A stretch of 64,000 nt of DNA from Pseudeuparius sepicola (GCA_963920635.1 OY987299.1:28040901-28104900); one strand, 5' to 3'; numbered from the stretch's first letter, positions 1 to 11,094 are shown. The notes: generated by a model not told the origin, from the letters alone. A program made the numbers and translations.

Positions 1-395
1 GCCAATTATTCATCCATTCGTTAACCGCCGGGAGGTCAAGCAGCGTTTTTATAGGCCGTCGTCGCATGTTGCCCTTTCCCGGGAAAACAGCAGTCGGCCG
101 TCCCGCTTTTAATTCCGACTCCGCGACAGTTAAAAGGCAAATAAACCGGTTAGGTGCGCCAGAAATAAAGGGACGAAACAATTAACATCCGAAGTCGCTC
201 TAATTTTTATGGTGGGGGATAAAACGCGGACGCCCCCCCGTTAATGTGGAGCGTCGGAATTTACGGAACGAATTTCTTTGTCGGCGAGTTTTAGGGGTGG
301 AGAAGTGAAACGCTTAGTAATTATTCACGTGGAAAACAGTAAAAATGCGAGGAAGACGGAAATTTATATTGCGGACCTATACTATTGGCGTGCTA
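1..395. other. Unassigned sequence, no gene seen
   Basis: Moderately GC-rich at its left end and AT-rich to the right. I see no open frame with recognisable motifs, no inverted repeat and no repeat shared with the rest of the window. It may be host single-copy sequence flanking the LINE insertion. Confidence 0.4.
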
Positions 396-428
396 TAATG
401 TCAGGAGACTCTGTGTGGCTCATTTAGT

Positions 429-1663
429 TTGTTTTCAGATTTTTTGAGACAGCAATCTTTTGATGTTATGGGATTGTCTGAGACGTGGCTGAGTGATCTT
501 ATTAGTAATGATGCTATAGAGGTATGTGGGTATAATGTGGTAAGGAGGGATCGCGATGGCCGGGGTGGAGGTGTGGCTTTTTTTGTAAAAAAAAAGAGTG
601 TAAGTTTAAAGTTTTAGATTTGCCTATGGGGTGCAGTGGGAGTTTGGAGCAGTTATGGATATCACTGAGGGTGAGGGGTGTGACTTGTTGTCTTGGTTCC
701 TTATACAGACCACCTAAGACTGATATGAAGGTTTCTATCAATGAGTTGGAAAATGCTTTAATCACGTATCTGCCCTCATATGATCAGGTCTTGTTCGGTG
801 GCGATTTTAATGTTGATTTAAACAAGTCCACAAATGGTTCACAACTTGATGAAAATCTGCTAAGTAGATATAATCTCCATCAGCTGGTTTCGGAGCTCAC
901 ACATATTACGAATCATAGCAGTACTCTCATTGATTTACTGATATACTCGAAGGAATAGGTTCGCTCTGTCATTGTGCTCCCGATGGATGATATGTCAGAT
1001 CATTGCCTGGTTTCATGTGTCACAAATATAGGGAAAGAAAAAATTAAGCCATTTTTTCACACGTACCGTGATTATTCTAATTTTGATTATAATGCGTTTC
1101 TGGAGGATTTACACCTGATTGACTGGAATATTATTTACTCATACTCCGATTGTTCGATATTCACGCTCCTTATAAAACAGTGAGAATTTCCAAGCCTCCT
1201 GCACCGTGGCTATCTGATAACTTAAAGGTGATGATGAAAATTAGGGATAGAGCTTTGTATGAGTATAAACGTTTTAAGACAAATTCTAAATGGGATTATT
1301 ATAAGCAGCTTCGTAACCTGGTTAACTTTAGTATTAAACAAGAGAAAAAAGCCTACTTGCAGTTTAAATTTAAATCTAGCCCGAAGGAGTTTTGGCAAGC
1401 AATCAGATATCTTAATGTGGGAAGAAAATCTACAGCCCCCAATAATCATATGAACTTTTCTTGTGATGACATAAATCAACATTTTATTAATAGTATACCG
1501 ATAATTCATGGAACCCGTGAACAGGATAAAGTTCTCTTAAAATATAACAATAGACGTCTTTATTTAATCAATCAGTTTTCGTTTACACCTGTTTCAGAAG
1601 CTCACGTCACTAAAATTATTTCTTCTCTTAAAAGTCATGCGCAGGGACCCGATGGTATCAACT
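429..1663 (+). pseudogene. LINE A endonuclease domain and linker, degraded
   Basis: This is the N-terminal half of the LINE ORF2 protein. It would nick target DNA to prime reverse transcription. Motifs typical of the exonuclease-endonuclease-phosphatase fold appear in order: LSETWLS, GGGVAFFVK, GSLYRPP, FGGDFNVDL, STLIDLL and MSDHCLV, which carries the catalytic Asp-His pair. The linker has APWLSDNLK followed by a basic RDRALYEYKRF stretch. The frame is broken three times: a shift near 600-620, an in-frame TAG at 956-958, and a shift near 1150. The open frame then runs to GPDGIN and stops where LINE B is inserted. The gene is dead. Confidence 0.85.
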
Positions 1664-1691
1664 TGATAGATAGATAGATAGATAGATAGAT
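1664..1691. repeat. (GATA)n microsatellite, 3' tail of LINE B
   Basis: About seven GATA units lie exactly at the junction where LINE A coding sequence stops and LINE B begins, so they are best read as the LINE B tail. Confidence 0.8.
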
Positions 1692-2054
1692 ATTTGGTGT
1701 AAAAATACACAAATGATTAAGTGTCCATTAAAATAATATTAAACTAGAACACTAATAAAAACAATATAGTATAGAGTCAAGATTTCTAAAAATTTACATT
1801 ATAGAATATCGTTTAAAAATTCGGGAATAGAGTAATAGGCTTTATTTAGCAGTTTCCGTTTAACAACACTAAGAAATTCATTGCGAGACATACAACAATG
1901 GTGCGTAGTAATTTATATAAGTTCTACTCTTTTCTAAGCGTAAAGCAGGCAGTCTAATATTTTCTCTTTCTCTAGTATGGTGGTTGTGTATTTGGGACTG
2001 ATGAAAATAGCTTTCAGTGTGGCCTTTTATATATTTTAGGCATTCGTGAATGTA

Positions 2055-2933
2055 CAGGGTGTTCCCGTATATTTTGACCCACCCCTAGAGCCTATATTTT
2101 TCGAGTTAGAAATAATAAAAAAATAAATAAAAGTTGTAGGGTTTTTTCTGAACTGCTAGGATCTGTTATTAGATAAAACAAATGAGCGTCGCAAATTTAT
2201 GAAAAAATATAAACTTACTTTTTTTAATGGAAAACCCTGTATATTTGTGGATTTGTGAATTGCACGCATTTTTCCGATTCCAACAATATATAGTATATTA
2301 TACACTTAGGTTGAGAAGTGAGCCATTATGTACCGAGCTTTTGTATATCCTGAGGCGCGTAGCGCCGAAGGATATAATATGCGAGGTAAATAATGGCCTT
2401 CTCAACCGAAGTGTATATAGAATTTTTTTTACTACTAACATTGAAATATTGCCATATTTTAATTTATTTTACTCATTTCTCGCTTTTTTCAAATACTTCG
2501 AAACATCAAGTAGCCTGGGAGTTCAGTTGTCAAGCTGATAAAATGACACTAATCTTTAAATGTCATATAGAAAATTTTTCATTATTTACCTAGGTATTTT
2601 TTTATTATCATTATTTACCTAGGGTGAGAAATATTACTTGTCATTAGAGGAATGAGGTAAATAATGATGATTTCTCAGGTTAGTAGTAAAAAAAATATGT
2701 TATATGTTTGCTCTAAGCATTCGCATGATATTCCAAATTGCAGATAAATACGATCTTTATATTTAATCAAGGTTGCAATGGAAAAACATTTCAACTTAGG
2801 CAAGGGCATTCCTGTCAATCCATTGTTTTTGGGACCATACACCTTGGTACCCTACAACTTTCATTTAAGTAATTTTTTCTAACTCGAAAAATAGAGGCTC
2901 TAGGGGTGGGTCAAAATATACGGGAACACCCTG
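2055..2933. mobile_element. TA-flanked non-autonomous inverted-repeat element (MITE-like)
   Basis: The ends are CAGGGTGTTCCCGTATATTT and its reverse complement. The TIRs extend about 58 bp with roughly one mismatch, and TA lies on both sides (2053-2054 and 2934-2935). There is no coding capacity. TA flanks fit a Tc1/mariner-type or related superfamily, but the ends alone cannot decide. It sits inside LINE B, making it the youngest layer of this nest. Confidence 0.85.
2290..2417. repeat. Long hairpin inside the MITE
   Basis: The arms contain TATACACTTAGGTTGAGAAG and a diverged inverse near 2395-2417. The centre is a second palindrome around GGCGCGTAGCGCC. A single-armed relative of the arm occurs near 27958-27990. 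Confidence 0.65.
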
Positions 2934-3079
2934 TACAGACAGGGCACAGTCATTATTTGGAGCTCTGAAAACTTCTGTCGAACATCATCTCGGTAACCCA
3001 GACCAGTCATGCACCGCACAACTCTCCTCTGTATTGCAAAGATTCTACAAACCCGAGAACTATGACCCCAGCAGAGTAC

Positions 3080-3619
3080 CTATTGCATATGAATATGTCG
3101 TATACTTTTAAGGTTATAGATTAAATAGGCTGATGAATTCAGTTTTCCCGCAACACACTCGACATGAGCATGCCAATCCAACTTGGGATCTAAAATAACG
3201 CCAAGAAATTTGACTTTGTTTTCTGTAATAGGTGTTGATATTACGTCACGTTTAAGGGTGAAAATAAGATGTTCCGTTTTTTTTTTGGAGTTTAAACTAA
3301 GTTTTGCGGCATCAAACCAGTTCTTTGCCATTGACTGTGCTTCGGTCATTTTTTGAGTTAGTTGTTGTTGTTCACTTGCATATCTTAGAATCGTTGTGTC
3401 ATCAGCATATAGCGTAATATGATCATTAATGAATACGTTTGGTAAGTCATTGATATAGATGAGGAATAAGAGGGGTCCCAATACAGAGCCTTGCGGGACG
3501 CCATGGCGAATCGTTTCTACTGGTGAGTATTCATCTTTATAAAAACAAACTTGATTGCGACCTTTCAGATAAGACTGCAACAAGCTAAGAAACGGATCCC
3601 CTACGCCGAGAAGTTCCAA
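3080..3619 (-). pseudogene. LINE B reverse transcriptase fragment
   Basis: This is the palm and thumb part of a retrotransposon reverse transcriptase. In the 179-residue frame I see HGVPQGSVLGPLLFLIYIND (about residues 39-58) and the catalytic YADD at about 71-74, followed by a SLNSKKKTEHLIF block and VKFLGVILD. Upstream on the same strand (3620-3830) lies QHGFRKDNSTTSAIS and DLSKAFDCVSHVIL, in frames separated by a shift at the T-run near 3618-3627 and by an in-frame stop between the two motifs. Downstream (3079-2938) the thumb continues with RVCRIFAIQRRVVRCMTGLG. The catalytic Asp pair is intact, but the gene is truncated and broken. Confidence 0.85.
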
Positions 3620-3903
3620 TTTTTTTTTGTAAAATCACATGAGACACGCAGTCGAAAGCTTTAGATAAGTCAAAAAAGGTACACCCAGCATACTAATTTT
3701 TCTCAAAGCTATCTATTACTCTATGTATCGTTCTGGATATTGCTGACGTTGTAGAGTTGTCCTTTCTGAAGCCGTGTTGTGATTGTGATAAGATAAGAGG
3801 TTATTTACCTCCAAGTATTCAGCAAATTTTAATTTAATATATTTTGCTTGGGATTGTATTTCCCAGTTTAACTGGATTCTTCACATTTATATAAAATTTT
3901 TGT

Positions 3904-5316
3904 TTGTCTACAGGAGTGTTTCCCGAGGTATGGCGGCACGCAAATGTTATTCCCATGGCTAAAATAAAAAATCCTACTGATTTATCTCACTACCGACCAA
4001 TTAGTATTCTTCCAACAACGTCAAAAATACTGGAAAAAATAGTAGCAGAACAACTGACAAATTATATGAACGAACATAAAATAATACCTCCAGTCCAATC
4101 GGGTTTTAGGTCTGGCTTTAGCACCTCCACAGCTTTGCTTAAAATATGTGATGATATATATCGGGCAAATGACAAGGGTTTAGTAACATCTTTAGTATTA
4201 TTAGACTTTAGCAAGGCCTTTGACACTCTTGATCAATCATTGTTGTGTAATAAGCTGAGGTATTTTGGACTGAACGACACCGCCGTATATTTTTTCAAAA
4301 ACTACCTCGATCGCCGCTATCAAAGGGTTTCTCTTAACAATTCCTTTTCTACTTATTTACCTAAAAATACTGGCGTTCCACAGGGCAGTGTGTTGGGCCC
4401 CTTGCTGTATCTTATTTATACTGCGGATTTTTATACCTATATTGAATATTGTAGTTCTCACTTCCATGCGGATGATTCCCAAATTTATTATTCTTTTTCC
4501 TCAGAAGAGTCTAGAGAAGCTGTCAACTACATTAATATGGATCTCGAAAAACTTAACAGTATATCCTTAGCTCGTTCGCTCTCACTAAATCATAGTAAAA
4601 CTAACGTGGTAGTCTTTGGTACACATAGAAATAAAGTTATGCATTACGAACATTTTAAACTATATATTAATAACAACGTTTTAAATATCACCAGTTCATG
4701 TAAAAACTTGGGCTTGTACTTCAGCGATGATATGCGATTTAATGATCATGTTAATAGTCTTGTGAAAAGGTGCTATTCAATTTTGAAACACTTGTATATA
4801 CATAAAGATTCCCTAAGTTGTGAAGTGAAGCTCAAATTGTGTGATTCACTTATTTTGTCAGTTGTATCCTATTGCCATGTAGTTTACTGGCCGGCGCTTA
4901 CACAAATAAATAAGCAAAATTTGCAAACAATCCAAAACTCTTGTATAAAATACTCATACGGGCTACGTAAATTCGATCATGTATCTGAGAAATTATTCGA
5001 TTCACGTTGGTTGAATTTAGAAGAAAGATTTAAATCTCACTTAGCTTGTCTTATATTTAAAATCACCTTGCATGAGACGCCTCCTTACCTCTACGATAGA
5101 TTAATTACAAGATCTGGTATCCATAACCGCTCTACTAGGCAGTCGTCGTTGCTTTCTATCCCAAAACATTATACTTCCCAATTTAAACAATTTTTTTCAT
5201 ATCAGTCAGCTAAATTATTTAATGGCATCCCTCCTGCTATTAAAAATTCTCCAAATATTCATATTTTTAAAAAGAAATATGTAAGTCACGTCCATGACAT
5301 TCGCCACAGTCAATAA
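3904..5316 (+). pseudogene. LINE A reverse transcriptase and C-terminal domain
   Basis: A 470-codon open frame gives the C-terminal half of LINE A ORF2. It contains HYRPISILPTTSKILEKIV (residues 29-47), QSGFRSGFSTSTALL (65-79), DFSKAFDTLD (101-110), GVPQGSVLGPLLYLIYTADF (157-176) and the active-site box HADD (188-191), where families usually have YADD or FADD. A C-terminal block follows, ending in NGIPPAIKNSPNIHIFKKKY. It begins abruptly with a TTG inside the domain because LINE B removed the preceding residues. The sense extends a little upstream (to about 3845) with a shift. It cannot be expressed as a full protein, though this half is surprisingly undamaged. Confidence 0.9.
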
Positions 5317-5499
5317 TTATTTAAGTTACTATTTATTTATTATTTATTTAATAATGGCTATAATTTTTGTTTTAAGTTAGTTTTAATAGTACATGATGGT
5401 TGCGTGGAAGAGCATGTTGATATGAACGTCGCCATCTTGATACAATATTTGTGAGTGGTCATATAGCTGGAGTTCAATAAAGACACTATTATTATTATC

Positions 5500-5730
5500 T
5501 CGACTTAGCCAAAAGGCATTCGCACTCCCTCTACGGGGAACATTCACTCAGATCCCGGGCATCCCGGATACCAAAAGGATCTGGCTCGGACGAGACCCTT
5601 GCCATGTTATCGGGCCCTAGGTGACATTGATGTTCTTGGACGATCCTGCATTCCCCATGAATTTCCTGACGGTTCGGGCTGTCGCAAGTAGTACCGCTTT
5701 CTGCATGGACCTGTAAAGACTATCAGTTAA
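5500..5730 (-). mobile_element. Short LINE 3' unit, copy 1 (R2/R4-type tail)
   Basis: Read on the minus strand it begins with the end of an ORF, SMQKAVLLATARTVRKF, followed by a stop and about 140 nt of 3' UTR. The Q-K-A-V-L-L-x-T-A-R-x-V-R-K pattern resembles the C-terminus of R2/R4/Dong-group reverse transcriptases (family knowledge; a search would settle it). A second, opposite copy lies at 33331-33560. Both start at the same codon right after an (AAT)n run, which is unusual for random 5' truncation. Confidence 0.65.
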
Positions 5731-5766
5731 TATTATTATTATTATTCTTATTATTATTATTATTAT
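5731..5766. repeat. (ATT)n microsatellite
   Basis: Imperfect ATT trinucleotide run bordering the short LINE unit. Confidence 0.85.
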
Positions 5767-6686
5767 TTTCCAAAGAGCTGGAGCTGGTAATAATGATCTG
5801 ATTAAACATTCATAAGCTTGATGTCAAGGTTTTCTGGAACACCCCGTAGAAAATTTGATAAAGGGATCAAAAACTTTTATATTCTTTTTTCTAACCTTGA
5901 AAATAAAAAAGTCAAGGATGTGACACCTAACCACTCTGTACAAACCCATGATATGTTTACGCAATCTCTCACATTAAAGATCACTTGGAAATCTATACCT
6001 CAATTTTTATGAGATTAAGAAGATTTTTTGCTAAAACCGGCAACGTCAACGTCGTTTTACCCAGCATTTAAATTTGGCAGGATGTGTCAGATACAGAGCC
6101 AGAGTTGCCAAATGCCAATTCGTGTTGGCGCGGTGCTACGTGCAGAACTGGCAAACGCGCTTATCTGTACCTGTATGTCTACACTCCAAAAACTGTTACA
6201 TTTAAAGAGACTTAACAAAAGTCGAGTTTCTATGACTCGAGGTTACCAATTGAAGAATTTTTTACGGAAACGTTGCGTTACGGCACTCGTTACGTTGATG
6301 TATAAATTGCATCGTTCATTATAACGTTATGTCAATCTATAAATCCAGCTTAAGAACCGTTTACCAAATATTTCAACAACACTAGGCATATTAAAGACCT
6401 GTTCATAACGCTATTTCAAGCGATCGCCACTGGCGTCATATACCGAAAAAATCTGTTAAAAAATTATAAAAACATAATTATTGCAAAATATTTTACTAAA
6501 TAAAAACACACAAGTATGTTTGTTACGTCGAACTTAATATCCAAAATAATAGCTTGTTTGTTATGTCCCTTTAATTTTTGGTACCTTTTGGTTTGAAATG
6601 AGGTCCATGGCTAGTTGTAGTGGAAGTTCGACCTGGACCGACACTATTATTAAAGACCCGAGCAATGACGTCATATTTCATTGTTG
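5767..6686. repeat. Repeat mosaic shared with 9228-10130
   Basis: 6028-6215 (CCCAGCATTTAAATTTGGC, then CGCTTATCTGT and CTCCAAAAACTGTT) matches 9228-9455. 6380-6450 (ATTAAAGACCTG, CAAGCGATCGCCACTGGC) matches 10031-10105. 6580-6640 (TTTTGGTTTGAAATGA, CCATGGCTAGTTGTAG) matches 10503-10550. No coding sense is visible. These are diverged copies of one or more unidentified transposons. Confidence 0.6.
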
Positions 6687-6890
6687 CGAGACCTACGATA
6701 AAGACAGGCCATGGCGCACAATAAAATCACGTAACCATCTTATTCCGACGTTACATGTCATTTGTCACATAACTGAAAGCGGCAGCTTGGGTTTTGAGAA
6801 GTTTTAAATGTTTAAAGTGTTTTTAAACGTCTTAGTTTATAAATATATTAGAAACAAGTTTGTGTCTAGTGTCACGGCTACAGTTTCATG
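6687..6890 (+). mobile_element. Left end of a P-superfamily derivative, third copy
   Basis: It begins CGAGACCTACGATAAAGACA and is alignable for about 190 bp with the left ends of the elements at 18044 and 19661 (CACATAACTGAAAGCGGCAG, GGGTTTTGAGAAGTTTTAA). I could not find a matching right end, so this copy is truncated or rearranged. It is linked to the P superfamily only through the THAP exon in the 19661 copy. Confidence 0.6.
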
Positions 6891-8689
6891 TCCTGGAAAG
6901 TAGATGGCGCCTATGGTCAACAATGTATTTTGCATTGTATTTTGTCTCCGGGAAGCGCATGGTGAACCAGAGAACTGTCAAATATGAGACAGCCGTGAGC
7001 AGTCTTTATTAATACGTCAGTCAACGCTGGAGTGGCGATACTCAATGAAAAAATTGAGACTTATTATAGGTTATATAGGGCGGTTTTCAGTAGAAATAGG
7101 TATGCCAGCTTCTAACGTCTAGAATGTCAAAAATTTTAAATATCCAGCTTTATGACGACTTATGTTCTTTTTAAGGTAACGAATTATCGTGTCTGCCGGT
7201 GTAAATTTATTTGTGATAACATTAAATTTCCATGCACATGAAGAAAATGGTATGCACCGACCATTACGTGAATTACAAAAGAATAAACATTATTTTGGAA
7301 TTACGGATGATCTGTTCAACCAGTTGAAGAAACGAGAATTCTATAGGTATATAAATATATATGAAGAGTATTTGGTATTAGATTTTTCCAGTTTCTTCTC
7401 TACATAGTGGACTATTGGTTCGCTTTGGGGCTTTAAACAATTATTTCTATTTTCATTCTTGCATACGTTACAAAATACTCATCCAAAAGAACGTTTATTC
7501 TCCTGCAATAGCGTACTTGACAATATTTTTAATTGCACTAAAATTGTGCTCAGTTTACAGTAGATGCGTATTAAATGAAACAAAGGCTTTTATCTATTAT
7601 TTATTTATGATAATTAAAAGACGAAGTTGCACAATTTTGGTCAGGCTGAAATCTACAGTTCGTCGTTCGATTTTGTTTCATGGTTTACTAGATGATTTCC
7701 GAGATAATTTCATACCGATACGACAGGTAAGGTAAGTAAATTAGAAATACGTTTAACGGAATAAAAAGTGGAAAAATAGTAATTTACGAAAAGCTCAAAC
7801 ATATTTTTATTTATTTCATGGCATGCTTGACCACGAAAATCTTTCACAACAAATACCTACCTTCTTCTTTTAAAATAACATGTTAATAATTATTCTTTTG
7901 GTGATAACTCCGAAACTAATGAAGATATCGATTTGAACCTTGGGTATTTTTTATTGTAAATTTAATCTACTTTTTGATTATAACAGACTAAATGTGTTAT
8001 TGCATTTAAAATTTCGGAGAAAATTGTAATAAAAGGGAAATTTTTCCAATTGCGCCCTCTAGTGGTGACCACGAAATTCGAAGTGACCTTACAAGACGAT
8101 AATCATTTGATAGAAGAAGGAACGCTCTTTTTAACATGCCCAAATTCGACCAATTCGGTTAATCCAATCCGGAGTTAGCAGCATTTTTTCAAGTCAAGGT
8201 TTATCCGCCCGTTTTACCTCTATTTGAAGAGCTAGAGCAAAAAATCCTTAACAAAAATTGTTCAGAATTTTCTGAAGAGTGCAATAAAATTATTTTGATA
8301 TACCTTTATTAGTATTTTTTTAGAAAACTCATTTTTCAATTTGACTGTTTCGAATACGCCCCTTAGCGGCCGACCTACGAACTTAAAAATAATTTCCAGC
8401 GATTTTTCGTAACCACATTAGTTAAGAAGATTTTTTTCCCAAAGCTCTAGGACTACTAATTCCTGAGATATGGTATTTCTTCACCCTTAATGAAACACCA
8501 TGTATATGCGGCATTCTAGAAGTCAGAGACTGATAACCTGTTACAATAAGTTACATAGGGCCACTTCAGTATCCAAACAACAATGTAATTATGACATCAT
8601 GCTCGAGTGTAGGAGAATATAATTTTTGAAAATTTACCTGGTAGTTTTTCTACGCTTTCCCACGAAACCTTCGCCGCGCCTGATGCCAA
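6891..8689. other. AT-rich non-coding sequence with repeat fragments
   Basis: 7197-7345 matches 10675-10830 in inverse orientation, and 7370-7490 matches 10555-10680 in direct orientation (TATTTTCATTCTTGCATACG). One frame at 7189-7407 contains ELQKNKHYFGI, also recoverable from the 10.7 kb copy, so it may be decayed transposon coding sequence. From 7500 to 8690 I see nothing I can name. Confidence 0.4.
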
Positions 8690-9110
8690 AACTCCTACTT
8701 TCCTCCAGCAATTAAACACATCGCGGGCCACGCGCAAACCGAAAGGAGATCCGGAGCCGGCCGCCTCACACGGCCATTCCGAAATTCACTGCAGTGCGGC
8801 ATTCGGTCCCGCTCATTCGGTTGCGGGCGCACGTACGTCGTCCCGCAACTCTTTTAAGTTATTCTCTGTGGCGGGCGCGCATGCAGGCGCTGCTGCCTCT
8901 CCGCCCTTGCATTATCGCGGCCGATGAACGGGCGGCCTCCGCACCACCCGCCGATCTCGGAACAGGACCTAGCGGACCCCTCGGCCGTCGGAACTCTTTG
9001 GAATTTTAAGCAGTGACGACCCAGTTGAATGCCTTTAATGACGGCCAAATCTGGCCGGCACGGAACAAGCGGGAGATTGAAAAAGTGCAGCGGAATTGCC
9101 GGGAGTTAGA
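8690..9110. other. GC/CpG-rich island, no gene recognised
   Basis: Base composition changes sharply from the AT-rich surroundings. Short frames on both strands (8794-9009 +, 8854-9048 -) show no known motif and are probably a by-product of high GC. It is not repeated elsewhere in the window. Possible host regulatory or single-copy sequence. Confidence 0.4.
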
Positions 9111-9227
9111 AAACTGAAACGTCGCGTCTTTATTAAACCGTCGTCGTAATATGTAGTTTTAAGAAGGATCATTTGGAAAATGCAATATTATTGTTGAACA
9201 TAATTTATTATATTAGCAGGACAATGT

Positions 9228-9470
9228 GCTGAAACCGGAAACGTCCACGGCCTTCCTCCCAGCATTTAAATTTGGCGGGATGTGTCTGATACAGACCGCA
9301 GCGTTGCCAAATGTAAATTCGATGTGCTGACAATTTTAAACCGTGCATTTTTCGGCTGGAGCCTTTTTCCGTGTCCCGTCAAATCGTATCGGCGCGGTGC
9401 TCCATATAATATGCGCTTATCTGTGCCTGTATTTCCACACTCCAAAAACTGTTGCTCTATGAAAAAACGC
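9228..9470. repeat. Copy of the 6028-6215 repeat
   Basis: It shares CCCAGCATTTAAATTTGGC, ATGTGTC-GATACAGA and CTCCAAAAACTGTT with the earlier copy. It is diverged and has no coding sense. Confidence 0.6.
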
Positions 9471-9665
9471 TAAGGGACTTCTTCCACAACATTCTTTTTA
9501 AATTCATTATTATTAGTAAATTCCATAACCATCCTCAAAATAGTACAAAAATTAAATTTCTTGACCACAAAAATACAGAAAACGACATATTTTTCAAATT
9601 CACCCCTTTTCACCCCCTACTAATAATGATGTTAAAAATACTTTCTACACCTTTTCCATAATATA

Positions 9666-10002
9666 CCGGGTGGGCCGAAAAATTTTGACCGAAGGAAGTT
9701 GCCTTACTGCAGCATAAAAGTGATGAAAATTATGCTTTCTTTTATAGCGTATAGCTCCACCCCCGATGGACCCATTTTCCTCACTTTTTGCATTGGTTGC
9801 ATCATGCCGATATTTTTTCTTCAAAAAGAATTAGCCCAAACAAAGGGCTAAGCATCGCCGCCATGTTGGATTTTAAAAAATCGGTCATTTTGAAGCTTTC
9901 TGTCAATAGCTTTTCTGAAAACAACGATGCCTGGTTTTTTTAAATCGGTTAATAAAAATTATGACTGAAACAAAAAAGTCCAAAATTTTGCGGCCCACCC
10001 GG
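9666..10002. mobile_element. MITE-like element with CCGGGTGGGCCG ends
   Basis: The left end CCGGGTGGGCCGAAAAATTTTG is mirrored by CAAAATTTTGCGGCCCACCCGG at the right. It is AT-rich with no ORF. It lies inside the 9228-10130 repeat, dividing it from the ATTAAAGACCTG block. The target duplication is unclear. Confidence 0.6.
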
Positions 10003-10284
10003 CATAATTCATAAAATGTTAACTATATTTCAGACTGGACCAACACTATATTAAAGACCTGTGCATAGCACTGTTTCAAGCGATCGCCACTGGCACCACA
10101 CGACGAAACAAATCTACACGGTGGTTTAATGTTAAAACACCATTGTTCTAGAATCTTTTTTTCTTCTTTCTTTCACCCTTATAAAGCACTTTAGCTAGTG
10201 GTGATCTTTTTTACCTATATCTGGTGAAGTATTGAAGTTAAAAAAAATTATAAGGGAAAGTTGTAGAGAATGTAATAATGTACA

Positions 10285-10405
10285 CATAAGAAGAAAAAAT
10301 TTACACATAAAAAAATTGCAATAAAATGTTTGCAAAACCACCCCTATTGCGGGGTTCGTAACACGACTTCGATGGTGATTTTTTGGGGTTATACTCAGGA
10401 CGCTA
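10285..10405 (+). repeat. Dispersed repeat Y, copy 1
   Basis: Near-identical to 15010-15126 over about 110 bp, including ACCACCCCTATTGCGGGGTT and GATTTTTTGGGGTTATACTC. No inverted ends were seen. It is probably a fragment of a recently mobile element. Confidence 0.7.
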
Positions 10406-10499
10406 CCCACAACCAACCGTGAAAATATCTACCTGTTAAGAATTATTTTTTTTCTCCGTGTATAATTTTCTTGAACTAAGTCTAAAAAGCAAGCAAGAG

Positions 10500-11094
10500 T
10501 ATTTGGTACCTTTTGGTTTGAAATGAAGTCCATGGCTAGTTGTAGTGTTGCATAAAAGGCATTAGATTTCTCAGTTTCTTCTTTATATGGAGGACCATTG
10601 GTTCGCTTTCGAGCTATAAACAAAATTTTCTATTTTCATTCTTGCATACGTTACAAAATACTCTTCCAAAATAATATCTAGAATTTTCGCTTCTTCAGCT
10701 TGTTGATCAGATCATCCCATAATTCCAAAATAGTGTTTATTCTTCTGCAATTCACCTAATGGTCTATGCAATGTGCATACGATTTTCTTCATGTGGATGG
10801 AAATTTCATGTTGTCACAAACAAATCTACCTATAAAAGCTGTGTTAGTAGGATACAACTGCTAAATACTGGACGCAAAGACAATTCGTTACCGTAAAAAG
10901 AAGGCAAATCGTAATAAAGCTTTATATTTAAAATTTGGAACGTTTTAAACGTCAGTAACTGACATACCAACAACCACAGAACACCCCCCTTTAACCTATA
11001 ATAAGTCGCCATTTTTTTCGTCGAGTGGCGTCAACCCAGTCCGTAAACAACAATGAAATATGACGTCATGCTCTGGTCTTTAATATACTGTCGG
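10500..11094. repeat. Repeat mosaic related to 6.6-7.5 kb
   Basis: Blocks match 6580-6640 and 7370-7490 directly and 7197-7345 inversely. Near 11040-11075 ATGACGTCATGCTC resembles 6664-6680 and 8590-8605. No functional gene. Confidence 0.55.

Larger units (their letters stand above)
1664..3838 (-). mobile_element. LINE B: 5'-truncated non-LTR retrotransposon inserted in LINE A
   Basis: Read on the minus strand, the element starts inside the reverse transcriptase domain (about 3838), passes through the C-terminal domain and 3' UTR, and ends in a (TATC)n tail, seen as GATA repeats at 1664-1691 on the plus strand. 5' truncation plus a simple-repeat 3' tail is the signature of target-primed reverse transcription. 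A TA-flanked inverted-repeat element (2055-2933) splits its C-terminal region. The coding sense resumes across that gap: LQIMTVPCL ends one side and ECLKYIKGH begins the other. Confidence 0.8.
396..5498 (+). mobile_element. LINE A: non-LTR retrotransposon, 5'-truncated, split by a later insertion
   Basis: The left part (about 396-1663) encodes an apurinic-type endonuclease and linker. The right part (about 3845-5316) encodes reverse transcriptase and the C-terminal domain. Between them sits an opposite-strand LINE. The 3' UTR runs to an AATAAA at 5476-5481 followed by a short (ATT)n tail near 5490-5498, as in CR1/Jockey-group elements that end in microsatellite tails rather than long poly(A). 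Any ORF1 is absent, so the copy is 5'-truncated. I assign it only to the broad Jockey/CR1 assemblage; the clade needs a phylogeny. Confidence 0.85.

Noticed and set aside
1222..1509. 95-codon minus-strand ORF and a 64-codon plus ORF inside LINE A
   Set aside because: Alternate frames of the endonuclease-linker region, without recognisable motifs.
5818..7735. Chain of short plus-strand ORFs suggesting a spliced gene
   Set aside because: The segments coincide with dispersed repeats also found at 9.2-10.9 kb in mixed orientations, and I see no consistent splice sites or domain order.
8794..9048. Opposed GC-rich ORFs of 71 and 64 codons
   Set aside because: Overlapping frames on both strands in a CpG-rich patch, no motif, no promoter or splice context; open by composition.
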